The position numbers and the translations under genes are program-made. The notes under the pieces are model-generated. The model searched no databases. It was given only the letters and a program-made list of their open reading frames with translations, and was not told the DNA's origin. From contig CM065300.1 in the NCBI GenBank assembly GCA_032871835.1, positions 71,559,192 through 71,623,191 of the forward strand: a DNA stretch of 64,000 nt. Direction: 5' to 3'. This DNA is from Dipteronia dyeriana. Lineage: Eukaryota > Streptophyta > Magnoliopsida > Sapindales > Sapindaceae. Below, one piece after another: positions 37,077 through 49,499 of the stretch (position 1 is the first letter of the stretch; every line of letters begins with the position of its first letter).

Positions 37077-37843
37077 TCAAGCATCCTCAAAGAAGGTTCT
37101 TCTTGATGTTGATATTACATAGTGCTTTGTAATGGATGAATTGCTAGAGGCAAGCTTGTCTTCTAAGAACTTGATCTTCTCGTCTTGTTGTCTTACCTTA
37201 GCAACTAGTTCCACCACTTCAGCTTCAAGCTCTCCAATCTTAGTCATAAGCCCCTTTTGAAATTGCAAAGCCCATTCCAATAGACTACTTGTGCTTGACA
37301 CAACACTTAACTCATGGTGCACACCAAATAGCCTAAAAGTGTCACTAGCCATCCTTTTTCCTTTGCATGACATAAATTCCATTCGATTATCACAAAAATG
37401 GTCCAAATGAGGTAGAAGCACATCATCATCAAGTCTTGGAACTCCTAACTTCATGCAAAAATAAGTAATGAACCATAAAAAAGCCAACTTCTTGATAAAA
37501 ATAGATGACGAGGCCGCACGCTCAATATGCTCAATCAAGATATCACCAAGGTTCAAGGGCTTGTTTGTCACCTTTATTTAGCTCCGAAGCATCAGTAGAT
37601 AACAAGATTGGCACATTTAAATAGATTCCAAAAGGCACTTACCTTGGTTAACTCACCTTGACTAATGTAAGCTCTCTTCCCCCACTCAAATCCATCATCT
37701 TCACACAAAGTCCTCCCCATAATATTTAAGTGAACTTGATTGTCCACATCAAGTAGTTTTGACTCAATCTCATTGGAAAGGCCAAGGAATTTGTTGATGA
37801 TTTCTGAGGAGATCCTAAATGTTCTTCCCCTCTCATTCATCAA
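37077..37843 (-). pseudogene. Env-position coiled-coil ORF, putative plant transposon protein type
   Basis: Two frames separated by 20 bp. The upstream part (37843-37592) has NERGRTFRISSEIINKFLGL and VSAFWNLFKCANLVIY. The downstream part (37571-37077, 164 residues) has NKPLNLGDILIEHIERAAS, FLWFITYFCMKLGVPRLDDD and a heptad-rich C-terminus (KIGELEAEVVELVAKV, KIKFLEDKLASS). This resembles the family named putative plant transposon protein (PF20167-like), found in many plant LTR elements. The position after pol in other SIRE relatives is where env-like genes sit, but no signal peptide or membrane anchor is seen. Function unknown; one stop breaks it. Confidence 0.6.
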
Positions 37844-38206
37844 GGCATTCTCAAAGGTTGTACTATCCGTATATAAAAAGTAAAATTCTCTAACTAGGCT
37901 CTCATTTACAACCCCAATAGTATTGATCCACGCTTCCCAGTGCCTTCCATGAAAAACATGATGAATGTAGGAACCCTATACCAAATCAACACCTCTATCT
38001 TGAATAGGCTTTTTGGTTCCTATAACTTCCAAATATTTCAACTTATTGGGTTTGAGTTTTTAGAGGTTGTTGGTGTAGACTTGTTTTTGGCTATGGGTTT
38101 TGATGGATTGGAAGGATTAGAAATCTTGTTCTTCCCCATGTTTAATTTATTAACTCTACAAAATAAAAACACATGCATGGAAAGAAATCAAGTGAATATT
38201 AGATAA

Positions 38207-38831
38207 CAATATACACATAAAAATGACATATGATAAAATAATGATTGATAAATGCATAAATGTTCCTTTTAATCATATAGGTACATTTTACCAAAATCAA
38301 CAAATGCATTTTACAACAAAATAATCCTAAACATGAAGGAATTGGTATATGTCACAATTACCATCAACCTCAAAACATGAAGGAATTGGTTGTAACCACA
38401 ACAACTATCAACTTCAAGCAAGAAGGAACTTAATCAATATCAAGCAAGAAGGAATTGGTCATAATCACAACTACTATCAACCAAATGAATGAATATCTTT
38501 ATTGCCAACACATTCATGCAATTATTTCAAGATGGATATCATGCATTTCATAATTCAATTATTCTACCCAACAATATGTCAAAACATAACAAGAAAATCA
38601 TGTGAACATATCATAATAGAGAACAAAGTTTAACATGCAATGCTCCCCCTTGATAGATGCTCTATCTAAGATCAAGATAGCATATTGTTCACAATGATGT
38701 TCACACATTCAAGCAATTTTTTAAAGAGATCAAACAAGATAAGCTCCACATTCTATGAGAGTTACACCAAGATTTTCAATCACTCTTATAATTCATCTTT
38801 AATTGCTAGAATATCAAAATGCTTATAAAAA

Positions 38832-38871
<40 letters not shown>

Positions 38872-40070
38872 TTTGCTTCAAATATATGTAGAGTAATTTG
38901 ATAATCAACATGCAAATCACATCAACATCTATCCATCTTAAGCTTCTCCGTAAAAGGTCAAACCAATTATCATCCGGATTGTTGCTTTTAAGAGAATAGA
39001 ATTCAACATATGACCCTGTGTTTGCATGTGGTTTCATCCCATTTCTGGTTTTCAACCTAGAGCGTGCATGATTTTCAACTATACTTATTTTAAGCCTTCT
39101 TCCTTTTCTTTATAGGCTTGAATCAAAGAAATTTTTTTTATTGATTCTTTTCAAAACTTCTTTGATTTTTTTTTAACATAAACATATACGCTTCAAGACA
39201 GCTTTCACCCATCATAATGGTGTAGCCTTTTCCTTCATTGGTTTGCTTCACAACCAATATGTGTAGCCCTTTTCATGAAAATGCTAGTTGAGTTCTACGT
39301 AGTTGTCAAAGCAAAATAGATACTAACCATATATCATCTTTAATGTAGTAGTCAAAAGACTTCAAGGTGTATCCATAAAACACATATTAACAAAATCAAC
39401 TTACTCAACAAAACATACAAGAGAAGCAAAGTGCATTTTAAAAACCAAGTTTTTTTATGGCTTACAAGCACTTGATCTAAAAGCAATACAAGAGATTTAC
39501 TCCAGATCATTAATTCTCAAGAGAGTAGCTTTCAAAGAATATGAAGCTCGTATTTTTCAAAACATGCCACTCAACATTCAAACAAACATTTCACATATCA
39601 TGCATAAGATCTTTGTGAACAACATCACTATAAGATCTTTAGAGAGCAAACGTCAATGAGAACCATGTGCATATTATACTAAGTTCTCCAACATGACATG
39701 CTACATGATGTAGTGCAAACAATGAGTTGAGAAATGAAAAAAATTAGAATGCACGCATTAGGATATAGAGATACCTTAGCAAGCAATTTTCATCAATATG
39801 CAAAATTTCAACCCTTTTTAAGAGCTCTCATGGCTTGTTTGTCTCCACGATAACAAGTTATTGGTGTGTCATCCCAAGAAAATAAAACCAAGCATTTCAA
39901 CTCAAACACATATAAAATAAACTTCTTACAAAGTTAACCAATGGACTTCGACTATCATAGCAATAAATATGAGATCGCTAAGTTATGACAAGTCATAGAG
40001 AGGCAAAAATAGCTAGCTAAAAATCTCAATAACTAGACGCTAAACTTAAAGCTAACACATATATGCACCT
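38207..40070. other. Non-coding interior where pol would be expected
   Basis: About 1.9 kb without reverse transcriptase, integrase or protease motifs on either strand. It has a GT run of about 18 units at 38833-38868 and scattered AT-rich DNA. Nothing else recognised. Confidence 0.6.
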
Positions 40071-40074
40071 TACA

Positions 40075-41980
40075 CTAATGGTAAGAGCACTCACCCTTGA
40101 CCCATGTGGTCTTGGGTGAACTTACACATATATCATACTCATCATTGACTTTAATGTTGAACCTGGTGTGAAGATCATTGATAATTTGATTCAAGAGAAT
40201 ATCTTTAATGCCTATCTCATCAACATTACTAGCAATACGTGCTTTGTCAAGACTTTCACAAGGATTAAACTTCTTCTTCAAACACTTTTTAACATGCTTT
40301 TTAGGAGCATCATTCTTGTCAATAACTAGAGCCCTAGCATGCTTCAAAGTAAGGTCAACCCTTTTCTTTCTAGATGAATTTTCTAATTTGCAAAATTCTA
40401 TATATTTATAACACATAGGTTCAATGTGACCAACGGTGTTGCAATAATGGCAAATAGGAATAAAATATATGATTGTACCTTGTTGTCTTGAAGAAGTAGG
40501 AAGAGTTTGAGGAGATGTCTTGTCTTGCACATTAACTTTTATTTTGAGAGATTTATCTTTTGGAGATTTTTTCACCTTTTTATATTTACCCTTCCTTGAA
40601 GTAGATGATACTTTTTCAAGTTTTCCTTTCCTTTCAAGTTGCTAGACTCTCCATGAGGTTGAGCAACTCTTGTGACATTATTTACCTTGATCGAGCCATT
40701 TACTAAGTCGTTGATTGCTTGCTTGGCTATGCCGATCTCTTCAATGTAAGCTTGCTTTTTAACCCTAATATTCTTGACAATCTCTTCTCTATCATAGACA
40801 AGCCTCTCTACTTCATGAATCCTCTTCAAAAGATTATTCTTTTCACTTAAGAATCTATGAGAAGTTCTTACAAACTCATCTACTTACTTTCTAATCAAGT
40901 CATCTATTTCCTTCACATCTCTCAAAGCTTCATCCCTTTGAGCTTCAAGTTTCTCAACCTTAGCCATAAGCTCAAGATTGATTGCTTTTAAGTCTATATC
41001 TCTGTTTTGCTTTGATTATTATCCTTGTCCATAAAAACATCACTATCATCTTCTAGCTTAGTGTGTGAGGATGTGAAGGAAACAAAATTGCTTATTAGCT
41101 CTTCATCACTCAAGGACTCATGACTTGAGCTTTCCTCCTTGCTAGAATTACTATCACTCCAAGTGACGGCCATAACTTTACCCTTCTTGCCTTTCTTGGA
41201 CTTCTTTTTAGTGCATTCATTAGCAAAATGTCCAAACCCTTTACATGTAAAGCATTGAACATTCTTCTTGCTCTTGGCTTGACCATTCTTATCAACTTTT
41301 GGAGATGATGGCTTCTTGACTTCCTTTTCCTAGAAAAGCTACCTCTAGGCTTGGCACCTTTCCTTAGAAACTTCTTAAACTTCCTTACCAGAAGAGTCAT
41401 TTCATCATCATCATCATCATCATCATCACTCTCCTCTTCTATAGCTTTTAGAGTGATTCCTTTGCTCTTAGTTTTTGGCTTCAAGCATATCTCATAAGTT
41501 TGAAGCGACCCAAGCAATTCATCAATACTTAAGCAATTCATCAATACTTAAGCAATCTACATCCTTGCTTTCTTCTGTGGTCGTTACCTTGGCCTTGAAT
41601 CTCTTAGGAAGAGATCTTAGAATCTTCCAATTAAGACGCCAACTTGAGATTCGCACTCCAAATGCTTGACATTGGTTAGCAATATTAAGAAGACGGAATT
41701 GGAAGTCTTCAAACTTGTCTTCATCATTCATAAACAATCTTTCAGATTGTGATGTCAACAATTGAAGCCTAGAATTTCTCACCACCAATGTACCTTCACT
41801 TATGACTTGAAGTGTATCCCAAGCCTCTTTGGCGGATTCAAGATTTTGTATATAGGAGAATTGGTGTCCATCCATTCCTCCAAAGGTGGTGTTCATAGCA
41901 CGATGGTGCCATTTAGCAATCTAAAAATCATTAGCCATCTATTCAATCATTGGTTTGGGAATTTTGAACCTTATTAGGAG
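40075..41980 (-). pseudogene. Copia gag with two zinc knuckles
   Basis: Minus strand. 41896-41522 is the capsid part (UBN2 type): YIQNLESAKEAWDTLQVISEG, RLQLLTSQSERLFMNDED and WKILRSLPKRF. 41544-41110 continues with an Asp run coded by a CAT/GAT microsatellite (41400-41428) and FRKG-type basic stretches. Just after, in a shifted frame (about 41255-41210), a CCHC knuckle CFTCKGFGHFANEC can be read. 40829-40572 is a coiled-coil linker. 40575-40075 has a second knuckle, CHYCNTVGHIEPMC, and ends TTWVKGE. Two knuckles with a long linker are characteristic of SIRE-type gag. Frameshifts and stops separate the pieces; pol does not follow. Confidence 0.85.
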
Positions 41981-42205
41981 GAGAATACCTTTTTCAATTA
42001 CCATCCACGCTCTTTCATCATTTAAGTGGATATACGCCTTCATCCATAATTTCCAAAACCCATTGTTATTACCCCGAAGTAACGGTGGACTTGTATTTGA
42101 GGCTCCTTCACCATAACATCATCTTGAAGACCCATAGCTCCAAAGCACAACAAATTCACCATGAATGTATCACCTGAGATGCTCACTAATTGCAATCTAG
42201 TTTAC

Positions 42206-42220
42206 AGCTCTGATATGAAA
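42206..42220 (-). other. Primer-binding site of the SIRE-like element
   Basis: Adjacent to the 5' LTR, the minus strand reads TTTCATATCAGAGCT, a decayed form of the (A)TTGGTATCAGAGC site complementary to initiator tRNA-Met used by most plant Copia elements. Confidence 0.75.
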
Positions 42221-44778
42221 TGAAAATACAATCACGGTTAATTTATCTTAAGCAAACCTAAAGCAAACATAAATAGAAGGGGGGTGAATAGGTTAGTACA
42301 CATTTTTCATTTCCTTAAAACAAACTTATGTTTGTCCCTCTAGATAGCTTGCATCACAATTGTTATTAATCAAACACAAGCAAAATCATTTCAGTAAAGA
42401 CATTCTTGATCAAATAAAGTCAATATTGATAACAACTTGCATGTGATACAAACTAGGCTACTTAAACAAAGGCCTTTAACAAGTTCAAATCTTGATATAA
42501 ATTGAATATCAATTACAAGTATATCAAAAAAGATATATATCAATATCAAGTAAGATATATATCAACATAAATACAAATATCAAGAGATAGGAATAGAGAA
42601 ACACAACACAAGGATTTTACGTTGTAAAACCTGCGAAGAGGAAACATTCACGGGTTGATACCACAACCACCGACAAGCACCTTTCACTAGTAAGATAAAA
42701 AGATAAAATCTCTCAAGTGACCAACTTCACCAAGAAATCTACCCTTCAACCTTACACAGCGACATAGATGCCACATTTGCTTAACTATCTGGATCACCCC
42801 AATCCCAGTCAAGACTTCGTGCATAAATTGAAGATCCCCTCTCCAAAATACGACTTTCACGCTCAAATTGAAGAACCCCTCTCCAATATGAGACTTCCAC
42901 AGTTAGATATCTGGATCGCCCCTATCCTAGCTAAGACTCTATACGTAAATTGAAGATCCTTTCTCCAAAATACAACTTCCAATGCACAAACCAAAGAATC
43001 ATTCGAAGGAATGTGACTTCCAACCTTTTCACAATGCCTCTTATGTGATCATCAATGCAAAACGTAAACAAGCACCTAAGATAGAATATGATGATCAACA
43101 CATCCCATGGAAACTAGATTAATGCATGAAAGCTCATATATCAAATATGTATAGTTACTATGCATGAATAACAAACCTAGAAAATGTTAAAACACCAAAA
43201 CACATTTAGCTTCAAGATTTATTCATGTCACTAAACCTTGAATTAGTAATAGTCATTTAAGTACATAAACAATATTTAGTATCAAACAAAAATCATGCTA
43301 GGATCATAACATATGATAAATAGAATGTCTCGCAAGAAATATAGAGTATGTATTCACAAAGTATTCAATTAAAACATATCAAGCTCTAAATATACAATAA
43401 AATTGTACTAATCATGAAAATTGTCAAATAAAAGACATAGCACATGTGGAGACTATTTTCAATTAAAACCAATAAATAAAAGCTCAAAATAGCCCTAGAA
43501 AGAAAGCTAGCACAATAAAAAATACAAACATGTGAAAACATAGGCATTTACAAAAACCTAACGCAACATGTAAGATTCAATCAAAACTCTAATCAAAGTA
43601 AATCAATATACATACAAGTATTGAATAAGAAAACCCAAGGCAATTGAAGATTTAAAGCTCAAAAATCTAAAGAGAAATCAATACCTCAAGTGAAAACTGT
43701 GCAGTTCCGTTTTTTTATGTGAAGCTAAAAACAAATCAATTAAATGGCTCCAAAATATTATTGAAAAGATAGAGGACTGGTAGAAGAGAAATCTCCAACT
43801 TGAATCACTCAAATCAGACTCCAAATGAAAAATATATGGTGTTCAGAAGATAGGAAAGTTGTAAAGAAAATTTTCTGCACAAGTTTTTCAAGTTTTACTT
43901 CTTCGAAAAGAATAAGAAGGAAATAAGTATTTAAAGGAAATTTTTAAAGAGGAAAATGAATGGTCAATGGGAGGGTGACACATCTGCATCCCATGGAGGT
44001 GCATGGCCCTCCACAGGGGCAGAGTACCTCCTTTCTTGTGGAGGTCCACGCTCCTCCACGGGAAAGGGGGGTTGTCCCCTTCCTTTTCCCTTGAAGTTTC
44101 TTCAGTTCTTCAGCCATATCTCCGGCCTCCGAACTCTGATTTTGAATCCGTTTTCAAATTATGAACCTTAGAATCTCTCATGATAAAAAGACATCAAGAA
44201 AACATTCAAAAGTATATGGAATTCAATCCTAAAAATCAGAGACGAAAACCATGCACGATAAAATCATGAAAAGTTTCTTAACTTCCTAATTTTAACTCGA
44301 AACTTAATGAATGAGTAACTGAAATTATCGAAACTCAATATAGATTATTATAAGCACAAATTACAGTTCAATATGATATAAATACAATAAAATAAACACA
44401 AGAACACACAAGTATGCTATTACCTAGAAATAGTCTAGAACATGCAATTTCTCAAAGTTTGTCACCTTTAGAACTAATGCATTCACATACATGAATAAAT
44501 GTGTGCATGTGTCATATCAATATTTTACACAAAAATATAGGGACACAAATATATGATCTCTGTGTATGTGTGTCTAGGCCTTGCAAGAGGAAAGAGGTCT
44601 CAATATACCTTTAGCTAAGCAATGAAACTTCGTTCCACTTGTAGCTGTCACTTTGCTTGAATTGTTGTCTAATCTTCATTGAAGCTCGATGATCCATATA
44701 TCCTAAACAACTAATCAATACAAAGAAAATATTGTTTTGATATAGAATTATGTCAACACAAGACTAAAAAACCTAACA
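42221..44778 (-). repeat. 5' LTR of the SIRE-like element
   Basis: Pair of 34044-36596. The boundaries are TGAAAATACAATC and CTAACA. By eye many substitutions and small indels separate the two LTRs, for example an extra AAGTAAGATATATAT stretch near 42548-42562. Confidence 0.9.
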
Positions 44779-44783
44779 ATCTT

Positions 44784-45490
44784 AGGCATTTAGTAGTTCA
44801 TAATTTAAAGGTTTGGTTGTTTTCTCTAATGCATTGGGTAGAGACACTCTTGTTGGACCGTTCGATGATCTCGAAACTTAATGTATAGATTTCCTTTCAT
44901 GCCTCTTCATCGCCAGACGATTCCAATCGTTGAGAATATTATGGGAGCCCCTTAATTCATCTACAAAGGAATACTCAATGACCTGAGAACCATACCTATG
45001 CCTAACAAAAGTGTACCTAGGCCTGTAAACTATTTCATGGGGTCAAGAGTTTTTGCTAGCCACGTTAATATTTGTGGCACGTGTTAAGAAGATGAACTAA
45101 GCCCAGGATGTTATAGGCCTACGACTGATACATTAAGCATATGAGTAATGCCTAGGCTATTGGTGGATTTATTTTCGAATTAAATATATTTTTTATGATT
45201 TTTTTTTTTTCGAATGCATGGGGTGTGTTTAAAATGCATTGTGCACCCAATGAAGTTTAATTCGGAATCGTATTGCTAATACAGGAGATCAAGTGAAGCA
45301 ACGACAATAACTTACAAGTTTATGAAAGGACTCATAGGCATTTAGTGGTTCATAATTTAAAGGTTTGGTTGCTATCTCTAGTGCAATCAGTAGCTACATA
45401 TATGTTGGATCGTTCGATGGTCTCGAAACTTAACGTATAGATTTCCATTGATACCCCTTCATCGGTGGACGGTGGCGATCGTGGAGATTA
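44784..45490 (+). repeat. MULE spacer, rest of the duplicated ~550-bp unit (parts B, A', B')
   Basis: B at 44784-44945 (GGCATTTAGTAGTTCATAATT...TTCGATGATCTCGAAACTTAA) is repeated as B' at 45334-45490. A' at 44990-45333 repeats 33640-34043. The order A-B-A'-B' shows a tandem duplication that predates the SIRE-like insertion, because that insertion splits the first A from the first B. 45491-46160 follows with no recognisable content. Confidence 0.75.
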
Positions 45491-46165
45491 TTCAGGGTGC
45501 CACATCATCAATTGGTAGTGGATTATTGATGGATCACACTAAATCTTTTTCTTCTCATTACAGTCTGGATCCCAATAAATCTTCATCTTCCTCGTTAGTC
45601 AAACATAAAGAACCCATCTTCTTCTTCTTCACGTGTTCTCAAATCGAGAGCCTAAAACCTTATGAATCTTTTTCACTTTGTATACCAATTGAAAGCAATT
45701 TTATTTTGTTCTTCCATACACCAACTCTTCCACTCGTCAACATCTACAGGTAAACAATATTTATCATTTATACATCTACTTGCCACTGTTTTGCTTTGTA
45801 TACAAATTCTTGGATCTAAAATATAGACTTGTTGGCTCAATTATTCGTTGACTATAAGGGTTTTGTAACTATTTTTATTTTTATACAAGTTCTTAGATCT
45901 AGCATCTCCTTCTCCCATAAACATAAAATTCCTTTTTTTCGATTTTTATTATTATTCATTTATAAATGACTTTGAAAGTTTTGTGTTGCTTGCGAAATAA
46001 GTCTGGTATGCTGAATAGAAATAAAAAAAATTAGTCTTTTTTTGTTGTTTGAATGATTGAGAGGATTTTGTGTTGTTTGCAATATAAGCCTCGGTTACTC
46101 TAATATTCAATATTATATGATTTTTTTTTTCGATTTACAAATATATGTAACGTGTGTTGTATGAA

Positions 46166-46447
46166 ATGGGGAAGAATTATGTTTATGTTGTTTTCAAAAG
46201 AAGGTAAACAGGTGTGTTTCATTTATGGCCTAAATGTCATGAACATGTAGACGGTTTTCCAGGAGCATCTTACCAAAAGTTTAACTCAACTGATAAAGCA
46301 TTTAAAGCGATTAGTAGCCATTTTGTACATTCAAGTCATTCTTGGCATAAATCTTCTGTGAATGTTGAAGAGAAGGTATCTGAGAAGAGTCAAAGTGTTG
46401 CTGTCGTGTTCTTTTCATTTCTATTCATTTTATTTTTGGAGTTATAA
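46166..46447 (+). pseudogene. Viroplasmin / RNase H1 N-terminal-domain-like protein
   Basis: Starts MGKNYVYVVFKRR, then a TAA at 46205, then TGVFHLWPKCHEHVDGFPGASYQKFNS. This is the compact YVVF.GR..G(I/V)(Y/F)..W.EC...V.GFPGA.(Y/F)..F pattern of the caulimovirus viroplasmin / RNase H1 N-terminal family (PF01693), a short nucleic-acid-binding fold that cellular RNase H1 and many plant proteins share. The downstream RNase H fold is absent; the frame ends after about 94 codons in hydrophobic sequence. It was probably captured by, or is part of, the MULE. The stop makes it a pseudogene unless the start is downstream. Confidence 0.65.
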
Positions 46448-46668
46448 TAGGCAAGATTGTTTGAAAATTTTGTTGATTATGTTTAAGTTGTGGCGTTGTT
46501 TAATATGAAACAATAATACATAAGAAACTAGTTCTGTTAAGTTTTGGGTCTTATTGTATGTTTATCTTGCTCTATTCTGGTGGTATTTCAGAGTAATGAA
46601 GAAATGTAATTATAGCAACGAAATGTGTATAGCATGTGAAAACAAAACCAATTATATTCATTAAGAAG

Positions 46669-49199
46669 TTAGACGGTACAGCATGTGAATATAAAACATA
46701 ATATTGAAATGTGTTTTTCTATAAAAGGCAGATTTGGTGTGTTTATCTTCAAGCTGATGGTGGAATTAAAGCCCATCAATTTCTTCTGCATTTGTTCAAC
46801 AAGTTGGTAGAGTCCATTGAGTTCGTTGTCCCTTGCTTCAAGCTGAACATTTAAATAGATAATTTAAGCTTCCAAAATCTGAAATTTCCCTATCAAAATA
46901 GTATAATCAACACTTAGTTGTTTTGTATTTTTGAAATTCCCTTTATCTTTATAGTGTGAATATACCTAGAGGGGGAGTGAATAGGTATATGCTCCAATTT
47001 TTATCTTCTTTTAAAACAATGCAATTCTAACAATGCTTATTGAAAATTGCAAACAAAGACACACAATATTTACGTGGTAAAACCTCCAAAGAGGAAACAT
47101 CCACGGGTTGATACCACAACCATCGGTAAAAGCAAATCCACTATTTCAAATAGAGTTACACACTCAAGCAATCACACATGCTCTACAAGCTCACACTCTC
47201 ACTCTATCTTGAACCTAGTGATCTACTAAGCCGACTTCTTATCCAATACCCCCTGTCTCTAGGAAGATTTATTGCTCACCTATCTGAATCCTCCAGATCA
47301 TAGGCAAGACTTCTTGCTCGACTATCTGAGTCCTTCCGACTCTAGTCAAGACTTCTTTGCTCAACAATCCGAGGTCTTACACCTTTTGTCAAGACTTTCT
47401 CTTGCTTAGCTATCCAAGTCCTCCCGACTCTAGCTAAGACTTACAATTGCTCAAATCAAATAATCACTCTAAGATATGAGACTTTCAACCTCTTAACAAG
47501 GCATCTAAGTGATCATGAATGCAAAACGCAAACAAGCACTCAACATAGAAAATGATGATCAATAAATTCTATGGACATGCAACTAGATGACTAGATTATG
47601 CTTTCAAAGATCAATCACAAATGCATCTAGACAACTTAAGCAGGTTATCAACTAAGAACATAGATATGAAAATATAGACATCAATTGAAACAGAACCTAG
47701 TTCTTAGAAAATGAAATTAAATCTAGAAACAAACAATCAAGCATAAGAACAAAGGATTTCTAGAAACAATTTCATATTTATCAAGTTTAGCACAAATCAT
47801 TCAATATATCACAAATCTAGCTAAACTTGAAAAATCAAATCAGCAAACCAAAAAATGATATCAAAATCATCCTAGTCATGCCTCTTAATCAAATAACATC
47901 AATCAATAAGAAGATCTAAGAAGAAAACTAAGAAGAAGATGATTTTACCAACAAGGATGCAATCACGAACTGAAGATCAGATCATAACGAACAATTTAGA
48001 CATCCTTTGGTTCTGGAAGTGATTGGGATTTGTATAAATCGGTTTTTGAATCAAGTGATTCGGAGTAGAAATGAAGAAGTTATCACAAAAACAAAATTCA
48101 AAATGTTGGGAGAAAATTTCTGCACTTATTCTTCAATTTCTCAACTTGTTCTTATCTTTTTGAAATGAGAGAGAATGAGAGGTTTTAAAGAGTGAAAAGC
48201 CAAAAGGACCATTTTTCCCTTCTTCCTTAGTGTCTCCCCGAGATAGAGCATGGGCATCTCGGGGCAGAGCACTCTTGTGGCAGAGATGGCCACGCGCCAT
48301 CTCGGGATGGTGCTTGGTGATGACTTAAGCCATCGCACCTCACCCCTTGCGCTCTTCTTACGTTCTTCGACCGTTCTTTGGCCTCCGAACTCCGAATTTG
48401 AATCCGTTTGAAGATTACGAACCGGGACTCCCTCAAGGATATGGAAATATAAGATACTCTAATCAGAAAATAAGAATTTGACTTGATATATGAAGACGAA
48501 GACAATGTATGCAATATGAGTTGAAAGTGTAGTATCTTTTGACTTAGAACTTGAAATTAATAGAATGAGTAACCGAAATGATCGAAACTCAATCATGAAC
48601 AATCTAAGACTAAAATCAAGTTCAAGACCCATATTATACAAACATATAAACAAACAAACACATTTCACACAAGAATGCAAACTACATAGAGATAGTCTCC
48701 AATCATGCATTTTCCAAAACATGTTACTTTCATACCAAATGCATGAGCATTCAACTTCAAGTGTGTGAATGTGTTATACCAAATGATGTGCTACGATGTA
48801 GAGACACCAATGTATGAATTGTGTGTGTGTGCGCATATAATGTTGCACAACTAAGCAGGGACACATATGAATGAATTGTGTGTGTGTGTGTTTACGCCTT
48901 GTAAGAGGAAGAAGGATCTCCATACCTTAGCATCCAAGAATAGTACCAATCCTCTTGAAGACGAACTTTGCATCATGAGGAGTTGCTTTTCTTCCTTGAA
49001 GTTCTTATCATCATGAACCACTTAAGCAACTAAGCATTACAAAGAAATGAAGTTTTGTTATGGAATCAAGCCAACACAAATCTAGAAACTAACAATTTTC
49101 ACGCTCCTTGATGATGGCCTCCTCAGCTTTTGCAATCCGTTCATTCCAACATTCAAATATGGCATTTAACATGGTACTCCTCCTACCGTTTCCTTCCAT
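46669..49199 (-). pseudogene. Small coiled-coil gene split by a solo LTR
   Basis: Minus strand. The first exon-like part (49199-49095) starts MEGNGRRSTMLNAIFECWNE and continues as KAEEAIIKERE. After the LTR at 46955-49094 the frame resumes (46954-46669) with charged sequence, one stop and the heptad-like NVQLEARDNELNGLYQLVEQ followed by MQKKL. The natural stop is at 46669-46671. This short acidic-basic coiled-coil protein matches no family I can name. It lies between the viroplasmin-like gene and the Ulp1 gene, so it may be another passenger of the MULE. Confidence 0.5.
46955..49094 (-). mobile_element. Solo LTR of a SIRE-related Copia family
   Basis: On the + strand it starts TGTGAATATACCTAGAGGGG and ends ACTAACA, parallel to the SIRE-like LTRs. 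Shared blocks include AAGAGGAAACATCCACGGG (about 47090), GATGATCAATA (47554) and TTTGGCCTCCGAACTCCGA (48379). It contains four 55-65-bp minisatellite units of the TATC(T/C)GA.TCCT.CCGACTCTAG.CAAGACTT type at 47280-47450 and a GT run at 48819. No primer-binding site or interior flanks it. A clear target duplication was not found. Confidence 0.75.
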
Positions 49200-49499
49200 T
49201 TGCACTTGTTTAAATGAAGTGAGAAAACAACTGAGGAAGATTACAGATTAAGTGAGGAAAATATGTAACAGAGATGGGGTTATTTATAATGGAACAAGAT
49301 GACCCATGTTATTAAAAACTTACATTTACATTTTAATTGAACCATTGTAACCTTTGGATTTCAACTGAACCATTATAACTTAAATGAACATACATTCATT
49401 TTCATTGTAAACTGAACAGTAGGTACACTAACCACTGTAACTTCAGTTAAAGAGATATAATATTGTACAAATTTTCATGTACTTAAGGATTTGTATCAC

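Larger units (their letters stand above)
34044..44778 (-). mobile_element. SIRE-like Copia element lacking pol (TR-GAG type)
   Basis: Two long LTRs (34044-36596 and 42221-44778, about 2.55 kb each) with TG...CA ends flank a 5.6-kb interior. Flanking 5-mers CTCTT (34039-34043) and ATCTT (44779-44783) are a near-perfect target duplication, supported by the uninterrupted second copy of the target at 45310-45345. On the minus strand: primer-binding site (42220-42206), gag with two zinc knuckles (41900-40075), then no protease, integrase or reverse transcriptase, then a coiled-coil plant transposon-protein frame (37843-37077), then the polypurine tract (36612-36597). Non-autonomous by structure; LTR divergence shows it is old. 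Confidence 0.85.

Noticed and set aside
46950..49100. Target-site duplication for the solo LTR
   Set aside because: Bases next to the two ends (TATAG and ATTTT) do not match, so none is claimed.
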